Positions 6,931 to 16,283 of a stretch of DNA of 57,466 bases are shown here, piece by piece (the first letter of the stretch is position 1; every line of letters begins with the position of its first letter). The notes beneath the pieces are model-generated. The model did no database searches, was not told the origin of the DNA, and saw nothing but the letters and a program-made list of their open reading frames with translations. Origin of the DNA: CAYFUR01 sp964346275 (lineage in GTDB: Bacteria; Sumerlaeota; Sumerlaeia; SLMS01); contig CAYFUR010000009.1 of assembly GCA_964346275.1 (NCBI GenBank), positions 1 through 57,466 on the forward strand, written 5' to 3'. The position numbers were made by a program, and so were the translations under genes.

Positions 6931-9900
6931 GTGTTTCTGAAACGCCTCGAACTGCATGGTTTCAAGTCCTTTGCCCACAAAACCGCCATCGAATTCCTGC
7001 CAGGAATCACCATCGTCGTGGGCCCCAACGGCTGTGGCAAATCGAACGTCCTGGACGCCATTCGCTGGGTGCTGGGGGAGACGTCGGCCAAGTCGCTCCG
7101 CGGCTCCAAGATGGGCGACGTGGTTTTCCGCGGCTCGGCCTCGCTCAAACCGGCCCACTTCGCCCAGATCAATCTGCTGGTCAACAACGAGCACCACGAC
7201 CTGCGCATCGACCACAGCGAGGTCATGGTGTCGCGCCGGCTTTTTTCCAACGGCGATTCCGATTATCTGATTAACAAGCAGAAAGGCCGGATGCGCGATA
7301 TCCACGAGCTCTTCATGGATACCGGGCTGGGGGCGGATAACTATGCGATTATCGAGCAGGGCCAGATCAGCACCATGGTGCAGGCCAAGCCCCGCGAACG
7401 GCGCGAGATATTCGAGGAAGCGGCTGGTATATCGCGCTATAAGGCGCGGCGTGAAGAAACGCTTCGCAAGCTGGTGCGCACGGAAGAAGACCTGCTTCGG
7501 CTCTTTGATATCGTGAACGAAGTGCAACGCGCCTGTAACTCGCTCTACCGCCAGGCTCGGAAAGCCGTGCGCTTTCGCAAAGCGAAGCGCCGCCTCGAGC
7601 GCCTGCAGAAGCGGCTGCTTGTGATCCGCCGGGAACGGCTCGCGGAGAAGCTGGAAAGCGTGGAAGCACAGCTCGGCAAGGCACGCGACGAGTTTGAAAC
7701 AGCGAACAGCGCCCTGGCCGCCGCGGAAGCCAAGCGCGCGGAAGCGACGCGCCTTATGGAAGATTACCAGAATAAATCGCAGGACTTGCAGCAGCAGCGA
7801 TTCGATGTCCAGCAGGCGGTCAATCGCGAGCAGCGGCGCATTGAATCCGCCAAGCAGAACATCGCGGCGATTAACGAGCGCGTGGTGCTCCTTGAGCGGG
7901 AAATCGCCTCGTCGACCAACCGCCTGCAAATCCTGACGAGCACGCTCTCGGCGCTTGAAGTGGACCTGGAGCGGGAACGCGGCGAATTGGAAAAGGCCAC
8001 CACCGAAAACGAGGAAAAAGCCCGCCGCTTGGAGTCTCTGCGCCGCGAGTCAGACGACATCAATTCGCAGCTCGCCCGCCTTCGCCAGGAAATCCAGACG
8101 GAACGGAGCAAGGAGAACAAGGTTCTCCAGGACCGCCGCTCTTCGGAATCGCTGGTGGAGCGCCTCAATTCCGAACTGGAAAACCACGGCGGCACCATGC
8201 GCCAACTCCGCCAGGAGGCGGAGGAGGCGGAGCAGCAGGCCACGGAGGCACGCGAAACCGTCGAAAAGCACCGGGCCCGCCTGGAAGAGCTGAAGGCAGA
8301 GGCCGCGCGCTATCGCGATGAAATTTCGGACCATTCGAAAGAGAAGAACGACCTGGCCGAGCGTCTTGACCAGTTGACGCGTCAATACAACCAGGCGGAT
8401 TCGCGGCTGAACGCGCTGCAGGAACTCGAAGACAGCTACGAGGGTTTTTATCGCGGCGTTCAGGTGGTGATGAAGGCGGCGCAATCGGACCGCCTGCAGG
8501 GCATCATCGGCGTGCTGACCAACCAGCTGGCGGTACCCAAGCAATACGAAGTGGCGATCGAAGTCGCGCTGGGCGCTTCGCTTCAAGACATTATTACGGT
8601 GAGCGAAAAAGACGCGCAGGCGGCAATTCGTTATCTGAAAGAATCGAAGAAAGGCCGGGCGACGTTTCTGCCGCTGGACCTGCTTGATCCGAAGGTGCGC
8701 ACGGATCACTTGCGGCCCATCTGGGGCCACAATGGCGTCGTCGGTTTGGCGAAGGAACTGGTGCGTTATGACGAGCAGATCGAGAAAGCGGTGGCCCGGC
8801 GCCTTGGCAACACGGTGATTGTGGAGGAGTTGCCCGTCGCTGTGCAGTTGCAGAAAGAAGGAATCCGAAATCGCTACGTCTCGCTGGACGGCGAATTGGT
8901 CGATCCGTCGGGTGTACTGACCGGCGGGTCGCACCAGTCGCGCGGTTTCCTGTCCCGCACGCGCGAGATTCGCCAGCTCCGCGACCAGGTGGAGAAACTT
9001 GCCGCCGAGCGCAAGGATCTCTCGGCGCAGCTTGAGCAGGCAAACGACCGCCTTTCGCATTGCCACGCACGGTCCGCGGAGATTCAGGCGGAGGTTCACG
9101 ATGTCCAGATGGACGAAGCTCGGGCGGAAAAGGATCTCCAGTCGGCGGAGGCCCGCCTGAAAGATCGCCGCAATGCGCTGGCCACCGGCGAGGCGCGCGA
9201 AGTGCAGCAGCGCCACGACCTCCATGATCACGAGGAGCGGATTACCTCGTGCGACGAGGCGCTGGTCCAACTCCAGCAGACCATCACGCGGAAGGAAGAG
9301 CAGATGGCCGAGCTGGAGAATAACACACCAGCGCGGGCCCAGGACCTGGAGACACTCAGCGAGGAAGTCTCCGACGGCCGGGCGCGAATCAGCGGCCTGC
9401 GGGAACGCGTGAGCGCCTTGAGCGCAAAGCTGGACGAAGTGCGCGAGGAAAGCCGTTCCGCCAATACGGAGCAGGGCACCCGCCACGAGGAAATCGACCG
9501 GCTTGCCCACGACCGCGCCCAGGCGGAAATCCAGGTGCAGGACGCGGAGAAGCTCCTCGGCGAGCTGGTGCGCGAGAGCGAGCGGATCGATTCCGAGTTG
9601 TCCACGCTGAAGCAGGATAACGAGGCGAGCTTGAAGGACGCGCACGCTTCCATGTCGGAAGTGCAAGGGCTCCAGCGCGACCGCAACGTCAAGGAAAACG
9701 CCCTGCGCGAGGTGGAGTCGGAAGCGACCAACCTGAAGGCGCAGATCGACGTGCGCGAGGAAGAGGCGCAGGAAGAATTCAGCATGAGCATCGCCGAGCT
9801 GGCGGAGGCCCTGAAGGAGGAGATGCAGCCGGAGGGCGAAACGATCGAGGCGATGGAAGGCCAGGAAGAGGAAGAAGCGGAGAACACCGCGGAGGAAGAC

Positions 9901-10623
9901 GCGAAGCTGTTTGCCGAAGACGACGCGATGACAGAGACGGCCGAGATGATTTCGCGTGTGAACGAGCTGCGCGACAAGATCCAGCGCATGGGCGCCGTGA
10001 ACGAAACGGCGATCGAGGAATACAAGGAGCAGAAAGAGCGCCTGGACTTCCTGACCGGCCAGCGGGACGATCTCATCGAGGCGAAGGATTCCCTGGCGGA
10101 AACGATCAAGAATCTCGACGAGACGACCAAGCGCCTTTTCGATGAGGCCTATACGGCAATCCGGCAGAATTTCCAGGAGATGTTCCGCCGCCTGTTCAAT
10201 GGCGGCAAGGGCGACCTGATCCTGGTGGAAGATGAAAATTCGCCGGAACCCGGTATAGATATCTATGCGCAGCCACCGGGAAAGAATATTGGTGGATCCA
10301 TCGCGCTTCTGTCAGGCGGCGAGAAAGCGATGACCGCGATTGCGCTCATGCTTTCCCTGTTCCAATACAAGCCGTCTCCCGTCTGTATTCTGGACGAGAT
10401 CGACGCGCCGCTGGACGACACGAACTGTTCGCGGCTGGCGGATGCGTTGAAGGAGTTTTCGCGCAAGACGCAATTCCTCATCATCACGCACAACAAAATC
10501 ACCATGGGCCTTGCAAATACCATTTACGGCGTCACGATGCAGGAACCGGGGATCAGCAAGGTGGTGAGTGTGCGATTTGATCAGATCGAGGAAAGCGGCC
10601 TGCTGGAAGACACGGCGGGGTAG
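6931..10623 (+). CDS. smc: Chromosome partition protein SMC
   Basis: This condensin ATPase organises and segregates the chromosome as a ring-forming dimer. Numbered from the GTG at 6931, the N-terminal head starts FLKRLELHGFKSFA and has Walker A GPNGCGKSN at 31-39. Long coiled coils surround a hinge at about 490-640 (QGIIGVLTNQLAVPKQYEVA, then a Gly-rich GVLTGGS). The C-terminal head has the ABC signature LSGGEK at about 1127 and Walker B VCILDEID at about 1151. The frame is open to 6892, but the canonical SMC N-terminus begins at 6931, so that start is chosen. Unusual is a Glu-rich insert (about 945-985) between the second coiled coil and the head. The partners scpA and scpB are not in the window. 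Confidence 0.97.
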   Translation: MFLKRLELHGFKSFAHKTAIEFLPGITIVVGPNGCGKSNVLDAIRWVLGETSAKSLRGSKMGDVVFRGSASLKPAHFAQINLLVNNEHHDLRIDHSEVMVSRRLFSNGDSDYLINKQKGRMRDIHELFMDTGLGADNYAIIEQGQISTMVQAKPRERREIFEEAAGISRYKARREETLRKLVRTEEDLLRLFDIVNEVQRACNSLYRQARKAVRFRKAKRRLERLQKRLLVIRRERLAEKLESVEAQLGKARDEFETANSALAAAEAKRAEATRLMEDYQNKSQDLQQQRFDVQQAVNREQRRIESAKQNIAAINERVVLLEREIASSTNRLQILTSTLSALEVDLERERGELEKATTENEEKARRLESLRRESDDINSQLARLRQEIQTERSKENKVLQDRRSSESLVERLNSELENHGGTMRQLRQEAEEAEQQATEARETVEKHRARLEELKAEAARYRDEISDHSKEKNDLAERLDQLTRQYNQADSRLNALQELEDSYEGFYRGVQVVMKAAQSDRLQGIIGVLTNQLAVPKQYEVAIEVALGASLQDIITVSEKDAQAAIRYLKESKKGRATFLPLDLLDPKVRTDHLRPIWGHNGVVGLAKELVRYDEQIEKAVARRLGNTVIVEELPVAVQLQKEGIRNRYVSLDGELVDPSGVLTGGSHQSRGFLSRTREIRQLRDQVEKLAAERKDLSAQLEQANDRLSHCHARSAEIQAEVHDVQMDEARAEKDLQSAEARLKDRRNALATGEAREVQQRHDLHDHEERITSCDEALVQLQQTITRKEEQMAELENNTPARAQDLETLSEEVSDGRARISGLRERVSALSAKLDEVREESRSANTEQGTRHEEIDRLAHDRAQAEIQVQDAEKLLGELVRESERIDSELSTLKQDNEASLKDAHASMSEVQGLQRDRNVKENALREVESEATNLKAQIDVREEEAQEEFSMSIAELAEALKEEMQPEGETIEAMEGQEEEEAENTAEEDAKLFAEDDAMTETAEMISRVNELRDKIQRMGAVNETAIEEYKEQKERLDFLTGQRDDLIEAKDSLAETIKNLDETTKRLFDEAYTAIRQNFQEMFRRLFNGGKGDLILVEDENSPEPGIDIYAQPPGKNIGGSIALLSGGEKAMTAIALMLSLFQYKPSPVCILDEIDAPLDDTNCSRLADALKEFSRKTQFLIITHNKITMGLANTIYGVTMQEPGISKVVSVRFDQIEESGLLEDTAG

Positions 10624-10629
10624 ACCGCA

Positions 10630-12096
10630 TCAGGCATCTTCGGCGGCGGCCGCCGCGGCCAGAATGCCGGCCCGGATTGCGGCTGCGTGTCCGGGTGCTT
10701 CCCATTCCGACGATTCGGCGATATACAATCCAGGCACTTCGAGCATCCGTCCGAGCGGCTTGCGCAGGCTCTTAAGCAGAGCCCGGCGCTGATGTTTCGT
10801 CCGTCCTGGTCTTTCCGATGCGGCCTGAGCCTCGGCGGGCGGAACGACGCGCTGCTCGTCGATTCGGCCGCGAAGGTTTGTGACTCCGCAGCGCTCCAGG
10901 CGTTGGAGCAGGCGATTTATTTCCGCAAGGGTGTTTTCCTCGTTCCAGGCAAAGCGCGGTGATGGGGCAGGTTGCCGCGCTTGCAAAGTCAATGCGGTCT
11001 TGTCTTTCCCTGCTCCCACAGACGCGGCGATGGAGGGCGCGGGGGAGGGAAGGCGCCAATCGTGAAGGAAACGGGATTCCTCGCGCGGATTGGGAGAAAG
11101 AAAAAGGGTCACGGGTTTGAGTAACTTCCAGGATGCGTGTGCCCCCGCATAGACACGAATGGATGAGGGGAAGGGAGGATCCTGGCCACTCTCCAGGGTG
11201 ATTTTGGGCAGCCACTGGCGAACGGTTTGGTGCCGGGAAAAGGTGCTGACGACCAGGCTGACAGCGAGGGGTTTGAACCCCCGGCCGATCAGGCGCCTGA
11301 CACGGCCGGACTGGAGGTCGATCCGGTCGATGCGGACGCGGCGGACAATGCGGACTTTCAACTCGCGGCAGAGTGCCAGCAATCCGCCGCGGAGCGATTC
11401 CGCGCCTCCCTCCACGCGCCACCCGCCGTGTTGGAGGATGTCGGCCCAGGCTCCGGCGGCAATGGCTGGATGTCTATACGGATCCACCGCAGCCAGGCCG
11501 GCGACGCCAAGCATGAGCTGGCGGACCTCCTCGGACCGGAAGGACTTCAAGACAAGACGTCCGCAAGCTCGCGAATCCAGTCCGGACAATGGATGCGTCC
11601 ACCCGCTGCCGGACGCCAGGCGTTTCGTGAAGCTGGGAACAGGCGAGCGGGCGAGGCCATCGCGCGTCCGGCCGAGAGCGGCACTCTTCCGGAGAAACTT
11701 CTTCAGCCGGGCGCTGTCTGCTTTGTCGATCGTTGCAATTTCTTCGGCGAAATGAGCGGGATCGGACCAGAGGTCGACTGTTTTCCCCGACGGAAAGATG
11801 CATCGCGCGATCAGTTCGTCCCTCTCGAGAGAAAGGAAATCGGTCATGCGCAGGTCGGCATTGGCAAACAGTTCGGTGAGCACCCCCGGCGCCACCAGAT
11901 GTCTTGGCCATGGTGGGAACTGGTAGGCTCCGATGGTGGGCGGCTCCAAGTCCGGAGCGGTCCGTTCCCCTTCTTCCAGCACGACGACTCGCGCCCCGCG
12001 AATTGCCAGCGAGGCCGCCGCGGCCAGGCCGGCGACGCCGCTGCCCAGAACGGCGGCTCGCCTGCCTCGCAAGGTTTTTCGCATAGGAAACGCCAT
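10630..12096 (-). CDS. FAD-dependent amine oxidase/desaturase-like protein
   Basis: The protein of about 488 residues begins with a dinucleotide-binding fold, VLGSGVAGLAAAASLAIRG, followed by VVVLEEGE, the FAD motif of the amine oxidase/phytoene desaturase superfamily. A C-terminal region around GLYIAESSEWEAPGHAAAIRAG resembles the second FAD-contacting motif and its following helix. The substrate is unknown; carotenoid- or protoporphyrinogen-type oxidation is only a family-level possibility. The frame stays open to 12288, but those 64 extra codons read through a roughly 9-bp DNA repeat and look non-coding, so the ATG at 12096 is preferred (12084 is also possible). It converges with smc with only six bases between the stops and has no partner genes. 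Confidence 0.8.
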   Translation of the reverse strand: MAFPMRKTLRGRRAAVLGSGVAGLAAAASLAIRGARVVVLEEGERTAPDLEPPTIGAYQFPPWPRHLVAPGVLTELFANADLRMTDFLSLERDELIARCIFPSGKTVDLWSDPAHFAEEIATIDKADSARLKKFLRKSAALGRTRDGLARSPVPSFTKRLASGSGWTHPLSGLDSRACGRLVLKSFRSEEVRQLMLGVAGLAAVDPYRHPAIAAGAWADILQHGGWRVEGGAESLRGGLLALCRELKVRIVRRVRIDRIDLQSGRVRRLIGRGFKPLAVSLVVSTFSRHQTVRQWLPKITLESGQDPPFPSSIRVYAGAHASWKLLKPVTLFLSPNPREESRFLHDWRLPSPAPSIAASVGAGKDKTALTLQARQPAPSPRFAWNEENTLAEINRLLQRLERCGVTNLRGRIDEQRVVPPAEAQAASERPGRTKHQRRALLKSLRKPLGRMLEVPGLYIAESSEWEAPGHAAAIRAGILAAAAAAEDA

Positions 12097-12245
12097 CGGT
12101 CCATCACCCGGGGTTGGCGCCGCAGCGCGACGCAGGTTGAACTCTGATGCCTCATCCAGCCATCCGCACAACGGCAACACGAATTCGCGCTGGGACGGTG
12201 AGAGGACTGGGCGGCGAGCCGACTCTCTCGGTGGGAATTTGTAAA

Positions 12246-12316
12246 CCGCCAAGGCCCCAAGGTCGCCAAGGGGGAAAGACGAATGCACGAAGGACGCAAA
12301 GGGCGCGAAGGGGAAA
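12246..12316. repeat. Degenerate ~9-bp repeat block (GCCAAGG type)
   Basis: AAGG cores recur at 12251, 12259, 12268, 12290, 12299 and 12308, mostly nine bases apart, in units such as GCCAAGGCC, CCAAGGTCG, ACGAAGGAC and GCGAAGGGG. Similar CGCGAAGG-type strings are common intergenic junk in many bacterial genomes. They differ in period and core from the 7-bp family of this window. Confidence 0.65.
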
Positions 12317-12556
12317 ACTCTTCGGGCCGTGTTTTCGGTAAAGGGGGTTTTTATTTATAATGGGTTAATGAGGAAATGAGATTTATTTGAGGGACGGATG
12401 GCTCGGATCAAAATGGATTGGAATGAAACAAACGAGCTGTTTCTTGGAACCTGTAAATCTCAGAAGTCCGACAAGATCATCGATTACAAAGAAGGAAAAT
12501 CCGCCCCGATCCGTGTGATCCGTGGCAGGGCTGAATGTTTTGATCGGAGAGGAGGC
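12317..12556. other. Spacer between FAD oxidoreductase and PSP1 gene
   Basis: With the repeat block next to it, this forms a gap of about 460 bases. It is locally AT-rich and contains a perfect TATAAT at 12356-12361 on the plus strand, but no good -35 box about 17 bases upstream. An open frame from ATG 12398 has a GAGGG-type ribosome site, but after about 54 codons it runs antisense through the PSP1 gene and looks like nothing known. I see no convincing gene here. Confidence 0.4.
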
Positions 12557-13774
12557 CTAGCGCTTCCGGCGTTTTTTCTTCCGGCGATGCCCTTTCTTTT
12601 CGCCGCCACCCCCTTTGTCGCTCTGATCGGCTTTTGGTGGTTTGGAGGGCTTGGCGTTTTTGGGTTTCTGCCTGGGCGGGGCCTCCCCTTCTTTCTTCGC
12701 CTTTACGCCGCCGCGGCGGCGCTTTCCGCCCCGGCTGCGCCTTCGCTTGCCTCCGGATTCGTCCGGCTCCGTTTTTTTCTCCACCTCGGGCAATTCGGCA
12801 ACTTCTCCAGCAGCCATCTCGGTGCGGCGCTGGGCCTGGCGCAGCTTGCCTTTGCTCTTTTTCTTCAGCTCGTCGGCCGCGGACTCTCTCGGTTCCTCGG
12901 GTTTCGCTTCCCCGTCATCCTCCAGCATTTTCTTGCCGAAGCGTTTCATCTGATCGGGGATCTTCACACCGTCTTCGCCAAGTTCCTCTGCTTTGACGGT
13001 TCGGATGACGCTGCCCTCGTCGGAAATGGCGTAGGTTCCCGCGACCAGGTTGCGGTCGATAATGACCACATCGCGTCCGTCGTATTTTGTTGTGGAGCCC
13101 TTGGGCAGCGCCTTTTTGGACATGGCGCGGTATTGATCGACTTCGTAAGAGAGGCAACAGAGCAGGCGCCCGCACTGGCCGGAGAGCTTGCTCGGAGGCA
13201 GGGAAATGTCCTGGTCTTTCGCCATGCGGATTGTGATGGGGCGGAATTCCTTGAGCCACGTTGAGCAGCATGTTTGGAGGCCGCAGACGCCGAAGCCGTC
13301 GATCATGCGTGCTTCGTCGCGCACGCCGATCTGCCACAACTCGATGCGCATCTTCAAAATGGCGCTGAGTTCCTTCACCAGGGCGCGAAAATCGACGCGC
13401 TCGTCGCTGGTAAAGTGAAAGATGGCGCGGCGATCCTCGGGATCAAAGCGTACGTGGCTGATCTTGATGTCCATTTTCAGCTCGCGTGCCTTCTCCTTGG
13501 CCAGGACGAAGGCGCGGCGTTCCTGGAGCTTGCGCTCCCACCAGGATTCCACTTCGTCTTCGCTGGCCCGGCGGATAATCCGCGGATAGGGATCGCGGCG
13601 CAGCTTGAGCTGGTGGACGGACTTGTATTCCAGTGCCGCGACAAACGCCACGTCCTCCGAGCCGTTGCGCGGCACCACGACGAATTCCTCGGGCCTCAGG
13701 TCTTGCAAGGGCCCGGGATCAAACGTCTTTGGCATGTCTTCCTGGCTGAATTTCGCGGCGATCAAGAGCGCCAT
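12557..13774 (-). CDS. PSP1-domain protein (YaaT/RicT-like)
   Basis: This 405-residue cytosolic protein has the PSP1 core at about 60-250. It includes the Cys-rich signatures GLQTCCSTW and GQCGRLLCCLSYE, which in B. subtilis RicT (YaaT) help bind Fe-S clusters. RicT acts in a complex that promotes RNase Y-dependent mRNA maturation and phosphorelay steps. Residues about 250-405 are a long, low-complexity tail rich in Lys, Arg and Glu, ending in RRKKKRRKR. That tail is unlike the Bacillus protein and probably binds nucleic acid. RNase R is the next gene on the same strand, but a 300-base repeat spacer separates the two. The PSP1 assignment is firm; the role in this organism is inferred. Confidence 0.88.
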   Translation of the reverse strand: MALLIAAKFSQEDMPKTFDPGPLQDLRPEEFVVVPRNGSEDVAFVAALEYKSVHQLKLRRDPYPRIIRRASEDEVESWWERKLQERRAFVLAKEKARELKMDIKISHVRFDPEDRRAIFHFTSDERVDFRALVKELSAILKMRIELWQIGVRDEARMIDGFGVCGLQTCCSTWLKEFRPITIRMAKDQDISLPPSKLSGQCGRLLCCLSYEVDQYRAMSKKALPKGSTTKYDGRDVVIIDRNLVAGTYAISDEGSVIRTVKAEELGEDGVKIPDQMKRFGKKMLEDDGEAKPEEPRESAADELKKKSKGKLRQAQRRTEMAAGEVAELPEVEKKTEPDESGGKRRRSRGGKRRRGGVKAKKEGEAPPRQKPKNAKPSKPPKADQSDKGGGGEKKGHRRKKKRRKR

Positions 13775-13906
13775 TCAAACTCCTTCGTTAGCCCGGCGGC
13801 ATAAAAATCACGTGAACCCTTTGCTGCCCGGGGACAACCCGTCTCACGCAAGACGCCATATTCTGGGAAAAAGGCCGAAGGCGCTCAAGGGAAAGTCGGT
13901 TTTTCA

Positions 13907-13955
13907 AGGGTCGAGGGTCGAGGTCGGAGGTTAGATTTTGGACGGTCGAGGCCCG
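13907..13955. repeat. Degenerate 7-bp repeat array, reverse orientation (locus B1)
   Basis: Heptamers GGGTCGA, GGGTCGA, GGTCGGA and further decayed units lie in the spacer upstream of the rnr stop. They are the reverse complement of the TCGACCC type at locus A and face locus B2. Confidence 0.75.
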
Positions 13956-13983
13956 GTGCCCCGACTGAATAATCTTCCACTTA

Positions 13984-14074
13984 ATCGACCCTCCACCTTC
14001 GATTCTCGACCCTTGTTCACCAATCTCCAGCTTCCAATTTCTAATCACCAACCCCGAACCTCCATCCCCAACCC
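13984..14074. repeat. Degenerate 7-bp repeat array (locus B2)
   Basis: About 13 consecutive heptamers of the TCGACCC/TCCAACC kind, drifting along the array, run up to the stop codon of rnr. With B1 they form an inverted pair about 28 bases apart, so the transcript could form a long imperfect stem. This is the longest array of the family in the window. Confidence 0.75.
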
Positions 14075-16282
14075 CTACTTCTTCTTCTTCTTTTTCTCTC
14101 CAAATGCCTTGGGACCCCGGGGTCCACTTTTTCGCTTCCGCGAGGGTTCGGGCTGGTCGAGAAGCGAGAGATCGAGCTGGCGCGCGAGGGCGTCAATGCG
14201 GTCGATGCGCACGCGCACCTTGTCTCCCAGCGTGATTCGGTGGCCGCTGTTGCGGCCGATGAGCCGCACGCCGGTATCGTCGAGGTCGTATTTATCGAAG
14301 AGGGCCGTTTTCTTGACGAACCCCTGGACGGGATAGGGCATCAGTTCGACGAAGATGCCCCAGTTCTGCACGCCGCAGATGTAACCGTCGAATTCTTCCC
14401 CCTCGTATTGCTTCATGTATTCCATGGATTTGATTTCCGTCGATTCCCACTCTGCCTCCTGGGCCCGGCGCTCGCGGCTGCTTGTATGGTCGCCGAGGGC
14501 GTCCAATTCATTTTCTTCGGGATCGTAGGCGAGCGGCCCGCCCCGTTCGAGCGACTTGACCTGGCGATGCACCACAAGGTCGGGATAACGGCGGATCGGT
14601 GAAGTGAAGTGGCAATAGCAATCGGTGGCCAGACCAAAGTGCCCCGCATTGTCCGGGTCGTATTCCGCGCGCTTGAGAGCCCGGAGCACCAGCCGCCGGA
14701 TGATGTGGCCCGCCGGGTGCGCCTGGGCCTGGTCCAGCGCCTTCTGCAGATCGTGGGGGCTGAATTCGCCGCCGGACGCTTTGAGCCGGACGTTGAAGAC
14801 TTTCAGCGCCGGCTCGAGTTTTTCCAGCCGGTCCTGATCGGCGGTTTCATGGACGCGATACAGCAGGGGGGCTTGCTTCTCTGTCAGGAAGAGGGCGACC
14901 GCCTCGTTGGCGATGAGCATACACTCTTCCACGAGCTGGTGCGCCTCGAACCGCGGGGCGTATTCAATCGCCGAAGCCGCGCCGTCCTCGTCGAAAACGA
15001 TACGCACTTCGGGAATATCCAGGTCCAGCGCGCCGCGCTTGAAGCGCTGTTTGCGCAGCAGGGCGGCCAGCTCGCGCAGCTCCTTGATCTCCGGTATCAG
15101 ATGGCGAAAGGCGTGGGTCTCCTCTCCTGTGCCGTCAAAAACTCCCTGGACCTCCTCGTAGGCCAGGCGGTAGTCGCTGTGAATTACCGAGCTGTGGACC
15201 TGTTTTTTGAGAATCTGGCCCTTGGGGCTGATCTCGATCACGGCGGTCATGGTCAAACGGTCTTCGTTGGGCACCAGGGAGCAGAGAAAATTGCTCAGCT
15301 TGTGCGGCAGCATGGGCACCACGCGGTCAACGGGATAAACGCTTGTCGCGCGGTCGTGGGCCTCGCGTTCGAGCGCCGTGCCCGGCTTCACGAAATGCGA
15401 GACATCGGCGATGTGAACGTATAGACGCCATCCGCCGCTGTCCAGCCGTTCGATGCTCAATCCGTCGTCGTAGTCCTTGGCGGTCTTCGGGTCGATGGTG
15501 ATCGTGGGCAGCTTGCGGTAGTCCTTCCGTCCTTTCAGATCTTCCACCCATTTGAAATGCATGTCTTTCACTTCCGCTTCCACGGATTGGGGGAATTCCT
15601 CGAGGATTCCTTTATCGCGGAGCAGAAGCAAAACATCGATTCCACGGTCCTCGTCGTTGCCGAGGCGCTCGACGATTTCTCCGTAGAGCGGCTGATTGGC
15701 CTTGGTGAACTCCTGGATTTCCACTTCAACCCAGTCGAAGTCCTGAATGCCGAGGGCTTTTTTGGGCCGGGGGACGTTGATTCGCCGCTCCAGGCGTGTG
15801 TTTCGTGGGATCACCTCTCCGCCGCGGGATGATCGTTGATACCGGCCGACGATATGGGTGTGGGCGTGTTCCAGAACCTCCTCGATGCGGCCGATGGGGC
15901 CTTCGTCTTCCATGCGCAGCACTTCGGCCCGGACAACATCGCCGTCGAGGGCATCGCCCATGTTCTTCGCGGGGATGAACAGATCGCCCTCAAAGGGGGC
16001 TTCCTCGGTCAGGCTGCTCCAGTCGGGGCGTACAAAGCCGAATCCCTTGGTCGTGACTTCCAGCTTGCCAACAATGCGGCCGGTGCGGCCCGAGGGTGCT
16101 GTATAGTTCTTCCCCCTGACGCGCGCGATCTGGCCCTGGCGCTCCAGGTCTTTCAACAGCCGGCGGAACTCGCGCCGTTCCGCGCCCTTGACCCGGAACT
16201 GGCGCACCAAGTGGCCGAGATTGACCGGGGCGCCGCTTTCACGAATGTATTTGGCGATTTCCTGTTCGTCGAAAAAACTCAT
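14075..16282 (-). CDS. rnr: Ribonuclease R
   Basis: This 735-residue 3'-to-5' exoribonuclease degrades structured RNA and, with SmpB and tmRNA, clears stalled messages. An N-terminal helix-turn-helix (about 1-65) precedes cold-shock OB domains. The RNB catalytic domain is next, with ITIDPKTAKDYDDGLS carrying the metal-binding Asp residues and HIADVSHFV downstream. An S1 domain (GYICGVQNWGIFVEL onward) and a Lys-rich tail (KKKKKK) close the protein. The frame extends to 16366, but the start at 16282 directly follows the stop of the upstream gene and gives the usual N-terminus, so it is preferred. It is the last gene of the operon that begins at 20843. Confidence 0.96.
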   Translation of the reverse strand: MSFFDEQEIAKYIRESGAPVNLGHLVRQFRVKGAERREFRRLLKDLERQGQIARVRGKNYTAPSGRTGRIVGKLEVTTKGFGFVRPDWSSLTEEAPFEGDLFIPAKNMGDALDGDVVRAEVLRMEDEGPIGRIEEVLEHAHTHIVGRYQRSSRGGEVIPRNTRLERRINVPRPKKALGIQDFDWVEVEIQEFTKANQPLYGEIVERLGNDEDRGIDVLLLLRDKGILEEFPQSVEAEVKDMHFKWVEDLKGRKDYRKLPTITIDPKTAKDYDDGLSIERLDSGGWRLYVHIADVSHFVKPGTALEREAHDRATSVYPVDRVVPMLPHKLSNFLCSLVPNEDRLTMTAVIEISPKGQILKKQVHSSVIHSDYRLAYEEVQGVFDGTGEETHAFRHLIPEIKELRELAALLRKQRFKRGALDLDIPEVRIVFDEDGAASAIEYAPRFEAHQLVEECMLIANEAVALFLTEKQAPLLYRVHETADQDRLEKLEPALKVFNVRLKASGGEFSPHDLQKALDQAQAHPAGHIIRRLVLRALKRAEYDPDNAGHFGLATDCYCHFTSPIRRYPDLVVHRQVKSLERGGPLAYDPEENELDALGDHTSSRERRAQEAEWESTEIKSMEYMKQYEGEEFDGYICGVQNWGIFVELMPYPVQGFVKKTALFDKYDLDDTGVRLIGRNSGHRITLGDKVRVRIDRIDALARQLDLSLLDQPEPSRKRKSGPRGPKAFGEKKKKKK

Positions 16283-16283
16283 A

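Noticed and set aside
12356..12361. Perfect TATAAT as a plus-strand promoter
   Set aside because: No matching -35 box and no credible plus-strand gene follows it.
12398..13264. 288-codon plus-strand frame upstream of and inside the PSP1 gene
   Set aside because: Although its start has a GAGGG site, most of it is antisense to the well-supported PSP1 gene and it resembles no family.
13907..14074. CRISPR-like array
   Set aside because: The period is only 7 bp, units are degenerate, there are no distinct spacers and no cas genes.
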